A stretch of DNA of 7,216 bases. Source: Gammaproteobacteria bacterium. GTDB lineage: Bacteria > Pseudomonadota > Gammaproteobacteria > Xanthomonadales > Xanthomonadaceae. The notes below the pieces were generated by a model. It saw nothing but the letters and a program-made list of their open reading frames with translations. It made no database searches and was not told the origin of the DNA. Location of the stretch: contig JAAZHF010000091.1 of assembly GCA_012510865.1 (NCBI GenBank), positions 1-7,216 of the forward strand, read 5' to 3'. Shown one piece after another: positions 1 through 5,157 of this stretch (positions are counted from its first letter, which is position 1; each line of letters begins with the position of its first letter). A program made the position numbers and the translations under genes.

Positions 1-23
1 GGTGTGGCCCGCCCGTCCCGGGC

Positions 24-1673
<1,650 letters not shown>

Positions 1674-1708
1674 TCAGTGGATGGGGATTGCGTTGCGCTT
1701 CGGTGCGC

Positions 1709-1996
1709 TCAGCCGACGACGGCGAGGATGTCGTCCTCGCGCACGATCTTGTATTCGACGCCGTCCAGCTTGTAGGACGAGCCCGAGTACTGGCCGTAGA
1801 TGACCTTGTCGCCCACCTTGACCTTCGGGGCGCGCACGCTGCCGTTGTCGAGGGCCTTGCCCTCTCCGATCGCGACCACTTCGCCCTTGGTGGGCTTTTC
1901 CTTGGCGTTGTCGGGGATGACGATGCCGCCGGCGGTCACTTCGTCGGCTTCGATCGGCTTGACGACCACGCGGTCGTAGAGCGGCTTCAGGTTCAT
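1709..1996 (-). CDS. groS: 10-kDa co-chaperonin GroES, complete
   Basis: GroES is the heptameric lid that caps the GroEL ring and closes the folding chamber. The protein is 95 residues (E. coli 97 aa) and begins [19 protein letters not shown], the canonical beta-barrel start. The mobile loop that contacts GroEL follows, with TAGGIVIPD near residues 21-29. Conserved [19 protein letters not shown] and the closing [10 protein letters not shown] are present, close to what I recall for Xanthomonas GroES. The frame is open further upstream to an ATG at 2038, but the 1996 ATG is preferred: it gives the family-standard N-terminus, has TGAGGA just upstream, and the predicted transcription start (about 2021) lies downstream of the 2038 codon. 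It is the first gene of groESL, preceded by sigma32-like and CIRCE-like elements. Stop is TGA. Confidence 0.98.
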   Translation of the reverse strand: MNLKPLYDRVVVKPIEADEVTAGGIVIPDNAKEKPTKGEVVAIGEGKALDNGSVRAPKVKVGDKVIYGQYSGSSYKLDGVEYKIVREDDILAVVG

Positions 1997-2000
1997 ACAA

Positions 2001-2006
2001 TCCTCA
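2001..2006 (-). promoter_or_regulatory. Ribosome binding site that fixes the groES start
   Basis: The minus strand reads TGAGGA, leaving four bases before the ATG at 1996. It supports that ATG over the in-frame ATG at 2038, which has no comparable purine-rich site. Confidence 0.7.
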
Positions 2007-2027
2007 CAAGTGATTGATTTTTGACTA

Positions 2028-2056
2028 CTAAGGGGCAATCCGGACGCGGATTCTGG
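2028..2056 (-). promoter_or_regulatory. Candidate sigma32 heat-shock promoter of groESL
   Basis: On the minus strand CCAGAA (2056-2051) is followed after 15 bases by CCCCTTAG (2035-2028). The sigma32 consensus is roughly CTTGAA, a 13-17 base spacer, then CCCCATNT. The -10 half keeps the diagnostic CCCC; the -35 half matches at four of six positions. Transcription would start near 2021, giving a leader of about 25 bases containing the Shine-Dalgarno. The -35 overlaps the CIRCE-like operator, as expected for HrcA repression. The position and the CCCC block are seen; the function is inferred. Confidence 0.5.
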
Positions 2057-2079
2057 CAGTCGGACCTGCCGAGTGCCAG
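2053..2079. promoter_or_regulatory. CIRCE-like HrcA operator upstream of groES
   Basis: The plus strand reads CTGGCAGTC, nine bases, then GAGTGCCAG. The CIRCE consensus is TTAGCACTC, nine bases, GAGTGCTAA, so 13 of 18 arm positions match and the 9-9-9 spacing is exact. The two departures at the outer ends of each arm are compensated symmetrically (CTGGCA with TGCCAG), as expected for a divergent but functional palindrome. It sits inside a larger 31-bp inverted repeat (2051-2081) with one mismatched pair (2059/2073) around a 5-base centre. CIRCE is bound by the repressor HrcA, which controls groESL in many bacteria. The hrcA gene itself is not in this window. Confidence 0.72.
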
Positions 2080-2149
2080 AACCCGGGCCGCGAAAACCCG
2101 GCAGGGCCGGGATGCCTGCTAGATGGGGTGCCGGTTTCCCGGTTCAAGG

Positions 2150-2172
2150 GGGCGGACTGGAAAAGTCCGTCC
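2150..2172 (-). terminator. Stem-loop downstream of the PagL-like gene, possible terminator
   Basis: CGGACT (2153-2158) pairs with AGTCCG (2164-2169) around a 5-base loop, and the stem extends by one G-T and two G-C pairs to 2150/2172. It begins 12 bases past the stop of the minus-strand gene at 2184, the right place for a terminator and upstream of the groES promoter. No U-tract follows on the minus strand, so it may be a weak terminator or an mRNA 3' end stabiliser. Confidence 0.35.
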
Positions 2173-2183
2173 GGGGCGGTCCT

Positions 2184-2684
2184 TCAGAAGCGCCAGGCCG
2201 CGACGAGCATGGTCTCGCCGTTGTTCGGCGCGTGCAGGCTGGCGTTCGAGATATGCCGCAGGAGCAGCGAAAAGCGGTCCCAGCGCCAGCCGGCGGTGGT
2301 CACGAACTGCGGGGCCCCGGACAGGGCGTCGGGCTCCCCGGACTGGGCGCCGATCCCCGCCCCCAGGGTCAGGCCACTGTCGGTCCGCTCGTAGCGCAGG
2401 CCCAGGTAACCGACCTGGACGCTGTCGGACAGGTCGCGCCCCGCGACCTCGCCGCGGCCGTCGACGTGGACCAGGCCGACCTCGCCGCGCAGCACGGCCC
2501 GGTCCAGCGTGCGCAGCTCCGGCAGCCAGGCGACCGAGGCCACGCCGGTGGATTCGCGGTCGGTGGTGTTGGACACGCCGGCTGCCACTTCGACGTCGAC
2601 CGCCCGCGCCGGGCCGGATCCGGCCAGGAGCATCAGGGCGAACGCGGCGGCAAGGCCGGTGGAAGAGCGGGGGAATGGGAGCAT
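2184..2684 (-). CDS. PagL-like lipid A 3-O-deacylase (acyloxyacyl hydrolase family), outer membrane
   Basis: The 166-residue product looks like the PagL family, eight-stranded outer-membrane barrels that remove the 3-O acyl chain from lipid A; family members are about 170-190 aa. The start used gives a signal peptide: an arginine near the N-terminus, hydrophobic LAAAFALMLLAG, then GPARA with cleavage after A28. The body alternates in beta-strand style (GLRYERTDSGLTLGAG). Near the end RHISNASLHAPNNGE holds H144, S146 and N147, matching the PagL His-x-Ser-Asn motif, with E157 as the probable acidic partner. The protein ends in W-R-F, with the terminal aromatic expected of a Bam-inserted barrel. 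No clear Shine-Dalgarno precedes the ATG at 2684, and the open frame extends to 2789, so the start rests on the signal peptide. It is divergent from the nuclease gene and 187 bp upstream of groES. The family call is fairly confident; activity is inferred. Confidence 0.8.
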   Translation of the reverse strand: MLPFPRSSTGLAAAFALMLLAGSGPARAVDVEVAAGVSNTTDRESTGVASVAWLPELRTLDRAVLRGEVGLVHVDGRGEVAGRDLSDSVQVGYLGLRYERTDSGLTLGAGIGAQSGEPDALSGAPQFVTTAGWRWDRFSLLLRHISNASLHAPNNGETMLVAAWRF

Positions 2685-2831
2685 CCGGGCCAACTGAATG
2701 GGGGAACGTGCTGCAGGGGCGGAAAGGATACGTCGGCCGCGTGTTGCCGGCGTGCAGGCCGGCGGGAAGCTGTGTCTGGCCACCGTCACACGCCGCGGTC
2801 AGAATGCCGCTTCCACACAGGGGAGAACCAC
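2685..2831. other. Divergent intergenic region between the PagL-like and nuclease genes
   Basis: This 147-bp gap must hold both promoters. For the nuclease (plus strand) a weak sigma70-like pair is TGGCCA at 2777-2782, 17 bases, CAGAAT at 2800-2805, each 4 of 6 to consensus. For the minus-strand gene I see only an isolated TATCCT about 50 bases upstream of its start and no convincing -35. Two GCCGGC blocks lie either side of GTGCAG near 2746-2764 and could form a small hairpin. No small gene is evident. Confidence 0.4.
2819..2825 (+). promoter_or_regulatory. Ribosome binding site that fixes the nuclease start
   Basis: AGGGGAG lies six bases before the ATG at 2832. The reading frame is open upstream to 2073, but only this ATG has a Shine-Dalgarno and is directly followed by a signal peptide, so the long upstream extension is not coding. 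Confidence 0.75.
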
Positions 2832-4700
2832 ATGCGTTTCGACAGTTCCAGACTCGGCTGGGCCATCGCCATCGCGATCGCCGCCGCGGCGCTCCCGGCC
2901 CGCGCCGAGGTCTTCATCAACGAGATCCACTATGACAACGCCGGCGCCGACGTCGGCGAAGCGCTCGAGGTCGTCGGCAGCGCGGGGGAAAGCCTCGCCG
3001 GCTACCGGATCGTGCGCTACAACGGCAACGGCGGCGCCAGCTACGGCGACGACGCGCTGCCCGAGGGGAACCTCGTGGCCTGCGGGGGCCAGGTGCGCAT
3101 CGCGACCATCAACTACCCGGTCGACGGCCTCCAGAACGGATCTCCCGACGGCATGGCCCTGGTCGATCCGCAGGGCAACGTGGTCCAGTTCCTGAGCTAC
3201 GAGGGCACGTTCACCGCCAGCAACGGCCCCGCGGCCGGCATGACCAGCATCGACATCGGCGTCGCCGAGGCCAACACCGCGCCGGCCGGCACTTCGCTGC
3301 AGCTGCGTGGCGCCGGCAGCGTCTACGCCGACTTCGAGTGGGCCGATTCGGCCGCCCGGACCTTCGGCACCTGCAACAACGACCAGAGCTTCGGCGAGCC
3401 GGGCAACGTCGCCCCGCGGGTGGTCTCGACCTTCCCCGCCGACGGCGCCCGGGATTTCCCGTACGCCGCCGACCTGACCGTCACCTTCAGCGAGCCGGTG
3501 GTCGCCAGCCCGGGTGCCTTCACCCTCGCCTGCGACGGCATCGCGCGCCGCCGCAGCCCCGTGCTGGACCACGTCGGCCAGGCCATCAGCTTCACCCTGA
3601 CGCCGGCCTCGCCCCTGGTCCCCGGCCAGTCCTGCACCCTGCACATCGACGCCGCCCGGATCGCCGACCTCGACGACACGGCGCCCGAGACCGATACCGC
3701 GATCGGCTTCCGCGTGCACAAGGCCCGCGTCGGCGGCGGCAGCGACGACTACTACGGCCGGGTCAACGCCTCCAGCCCCGACCAGCTGCGCTGCTCGCTG
3801 CACGAGACCATCCGCGGCCACGTCGCCTACCCGTACAGCGGCAGCGGCACCACCACCTGGACCATCCTCGAGATCGCCGACGAGGATCCCGGCGACGAGG
3901 GCAGGATCCTCGACGTCTACCGCAACCGCAGCTACACCAAGGGCCAGGACCGCGCCGGCAGCGGCTGCAGCAACAAGTACAACCGCGAGCACACCTGGCC
4001 GAACTCGCTGGGCTTCCCGAACAGCAGCATCGGCGGCCTGCCCAACTCGCCGTACACCGACACGCACATGCTCTACCTGAGCGACGAGGGCTACAACTCG
4101 AACCGCGGCAACATGCCCTATGCCAACTGCCCGTCGGGCTGCACGGAGCGGCCGACCGAGGCCAACCACGGCCGTGGCGGCGGCACCGGGACCTATCCCG
4201 GCAACTCCAACTGGTACCGCGGAAGCGGCAGCCAGGGCTCGTTCGAGGTCTGGGGCGCGCGCCGGGGCGACATGGCCCGTGCGGTGATGTACATGGCGAT
4301 CCGCTACGAGGGCGGCACCCATCCCACCACCGGCCTGGCCGAGCCCGACCTGGAGCTCACCGACGACCGCAGCCTGATCGTCGGCACCTGCGGCTCGCCC
4401 GCCTACATGGGCCTGCTGTCGACCCTGCTGGAATGGCACCTGGCCGACCCGCCGGACGACGCCGAGCGCGCCCGCAACGAGGTGGTGTACGCGTACCAGG
4501 GCAACCGGAACCCGTTCATCGACCACCCCGAGTGGGCCACGGGGGCGCTGTTCACCTCCAGCCGACCCGCGACCTGCCAGCTCGGCACGCCCGCCCCAAG
4601 CGACCCGCGCAACCCGCGCATGAAGCCGCCGGTGCGTCCGGCCGCCGCGCCTGCCCCCGCCGGCCGCAGCCGGGCCGCGGCGGCACCGCGGATGCGCTGA
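2832..4700 (+). CDS. Secreted endonuclease I with lamin-tail-like and Big_5-type domains
   Basis: This 622-residue exported nuclease probably degrades DNA (and perhaps RNA) outside the cytoplasm. In order it has a signal peptide (1-25, hydrophobic AIAIAIAAAALP, cleavage after ARA) and a lamin-tail-type beta domain (about 26-190), opening EVFINEIHYDNAGADVGEALE. A Big_5/Ig-like domain follows (about 194-296, APRVVSTFPADGARD then LTVTFSEPV). The endonuclease I (EndA/NucM, beta-beta-alpha-metal) catalytic domain covers about 305-580. Catalytic features are NREHTWP (384-390) with general base H387 and metal ligand region E386, then TDTHMLYLSD and NRGN with N424. WGARRGDMARAVMYM (474-488) and YQGNRNPFIDHPEW (555-568) are typical of the family. 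A basic Pro/Ala tail ends the protein. The mature part has ten cysteines, an even number, suggesting disulfides. E. coli EndA is a bare catalytic domain, so the N-terminal half is an accessory module, perhaps for surface or substrate attachment (inference). Confidence 0.93.
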   Translation: MRFDSSRLGWAIAIAIAAAALPARAEVFINEIHYDNAGADVGEALEVVGSAGESLAGYRIVRYNGNGGASYGDDALPEGNLVACGGQVRIATINYPVDGLQNGSPDGMALVDPQGNVVQFLSYEGTFTASNGPAAGMTSIDIGVAEANTAPAGTSLQLRGAGSVYADFEWADSAARTFGTCNNDQSFGEPGNVAPRVVSTFPADGARDFPYAADLTVTFSEPVVASPGAFTLACDGIARRRSPVLDHVGQAISFTLTPASPLVPGQSCTLHIDAARIADLDDTAPETDTAIGFRVHKARVGGGSDDYYGRVNASSPDQLRCSLHETIRGHVAYPYSGSGTTTWTILEIADEDPGDEGRILDVYRNRSYTKGQDRAGSGCSNKYNREHTWPNSLGFPNSSIGGLPNSPYTDTHMLYLSDEGYNSNRGNMPYANCPSGCTERPTEANHGRGGGTGTYPGNSNWYRGSGSQGSFEVWGARRGDMARAVMYMAIRYEGGTHPTTGLAEPDLELTDDRSLIVGTCGSPAYMGLLSTLLEWHLADPPDDAERARNEVVYAYQGNRNPFIDHPEWATGALFTSSRPATCQLGTPAPSDPRNPRMKPPVRPAAAPAPAGRSRAAAAPRMR

Positions 4701-4731
4701 CCGCGCGATCGCACCGCAGCACCGCAGTACA

Positions 4732-4759
4732 CGGGGGCGCCGGGACACCGGCGCCCCCG
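4732..4759 (+). terminator. Strong GC-rich hairpin after the nuclease gene, probable terminator
   Basis: Twelve bases starting CGGGGGCGCC (4732-4743) pair perfectly with 4748-4759 around the loop GACA. It starts 31 bases past the nuclease stop and ahead of cutA, both on the plus strand. No run of T follows (CTGCGTTCCAG), so it is either an imperfect intrinsic terminator of a GC-rich genome or an mRNA 3' stabiliser. Confidence 0.6.
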
Positions 4760-4791
4760 CTGCGTTCCAGCCCCGGCACGGCGCCTTCGGC

Positions 4792-4797
4792 TACCCT
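4792..4797 (+). promoter_or_regulatory. Possible -10 element of the cutA-dsbD operon
   Basis: TACCCT, in the context GGCTACCCTAGACGG, lies 27 bases before the cutA GTG and just after the hairpin. It resembles the TAnnnT -10 boxes of GC-rich gammaproteobacteria, but I find no -35 hexamer at 16-18 bases spacing (17 bases back reads AGCCCC). A start near 4804 would leave a leader of about 20 bases without a Shine-Dalgarno. Weak evidence. Confidence 0.3.
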
Positions 4798-4824
4798 AGA
4801 CGGCCCCCGTCCAACGCCATCGCC

Positions 4825-5157
4825 GTGCTGATCTGCCACTGCAGCTGCCCCGACCGCGAGACCGCGGCCATGCTCGCCCGCCGCCTCGTCGAGGAGCGCC
4901 TGGCCGCCTGCGCCAGCGTGCTGCCGGGCCTGCGCTCGACCTGGCGCTGGGACGGCGCCATCCAGGAGGGCGACGAGGTGCTGCTGCTGGCCAAGACGAG
5001 CGCGGCGCGCTTCGACGCGCTGGCCGCGCGCATCGTCGAGCTGCATCCCTATTCCGTGCCCGCGGTCGTCGCCGTCGAAGTGGCCGCGGGCCTCCCGGCC
5101 TACCTCGCCTGGGTCGATGCGGAAACCCGCGGCGCGGACCCGGTCCCGGCCCCGTGA
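4825..5157 (+). CDS. cutA: CutA family protein (divalent cation tolerance), complete
   Basis: The 110-residue product matches CutA (E. coli 112 aa), a very stable trimeric ferredoxin-fold protein linked to copper and divalent metal tolerance; its biochemical role is still unsettled. Recognisable blocks are CPDRETAAMLARRLVEERLAAC (8-29) ending in the conserved A-C-A, the aromatic pair W40/W42 in STWRWDG, EGDEVLLLAKT (48-58), HPYSVPAVVAV (74-84) and YLAWVD (93-98). The GTG at 4825 is chosen because no ATG exists in frame upstream and the first beta strand (LICHCSCPD) begins immediately; there is no visible Shine-Dalgarno and the start is the least certain part. The stop TGA (5155-5157) overlaps the GTG start of dsbD. 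In E. coli cutA is also directly upstream of dsbD. Cysteines C4 and C6 next to C8 make an unusual N-terminal CxCxC cluster. Confidence 0.95.
   Translation: MLICHCSCPDRETAAMLARRLVEERLAACASVLPGLRSTWRWDGAIQEGDEVLLLAKTSAARFDALAARIVELHPYSVPAVVAVEVAAGLPAYLAWVDAETRGADPVPAP

Noticed and set aside
11..23. Short inverted repeat GCCCG-TCC-CGGGC directly after the groEL stop
   Set aside because: Only a 5-bp stem with a 3-base loop; the following sequence is cut off at the window edge and shows no U-tract, so a terminator cannot be claimed.
1997..2038. Longer GroES starting at the ATG at 2038
   Set aside because: The extra 14 residues are absent from the family, and the codon lies upstream of the predicted transcription start.
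2083..2142. Several small CCGG-type inverted repeats between the PagL-like gene and groES
   Set aside because: Stems of four or five G-C pairs are expected by chance at this base composition and have no positional logic.
2073..2831. Upstream extension of the nuclease reading frame
   Set aside because: It would overlap the PagL-like gene and the groES operator, has no signal peptide, and the ATG at 2832 has a Shine-Dalgarno and a standard signal sequence.
2799..4748. A 649-codon open frame on the minus strand opposite the nuclease gene
   Set aside because: Val/Ala/Gly-rich sequence with no recognisable domain; a high-GC antisense shadow of a clearly real gene with signal peptide and catalytic motifs.
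3338..4831. A 497-codon plus-strand frame overlapping the nuclease gene and running to cutA
   Set aside because: It is Arg/Pro/His-rich, typical of an out-of-frame reading of GC-rich DNA, and conflicts with the well-supported nuclease frame.
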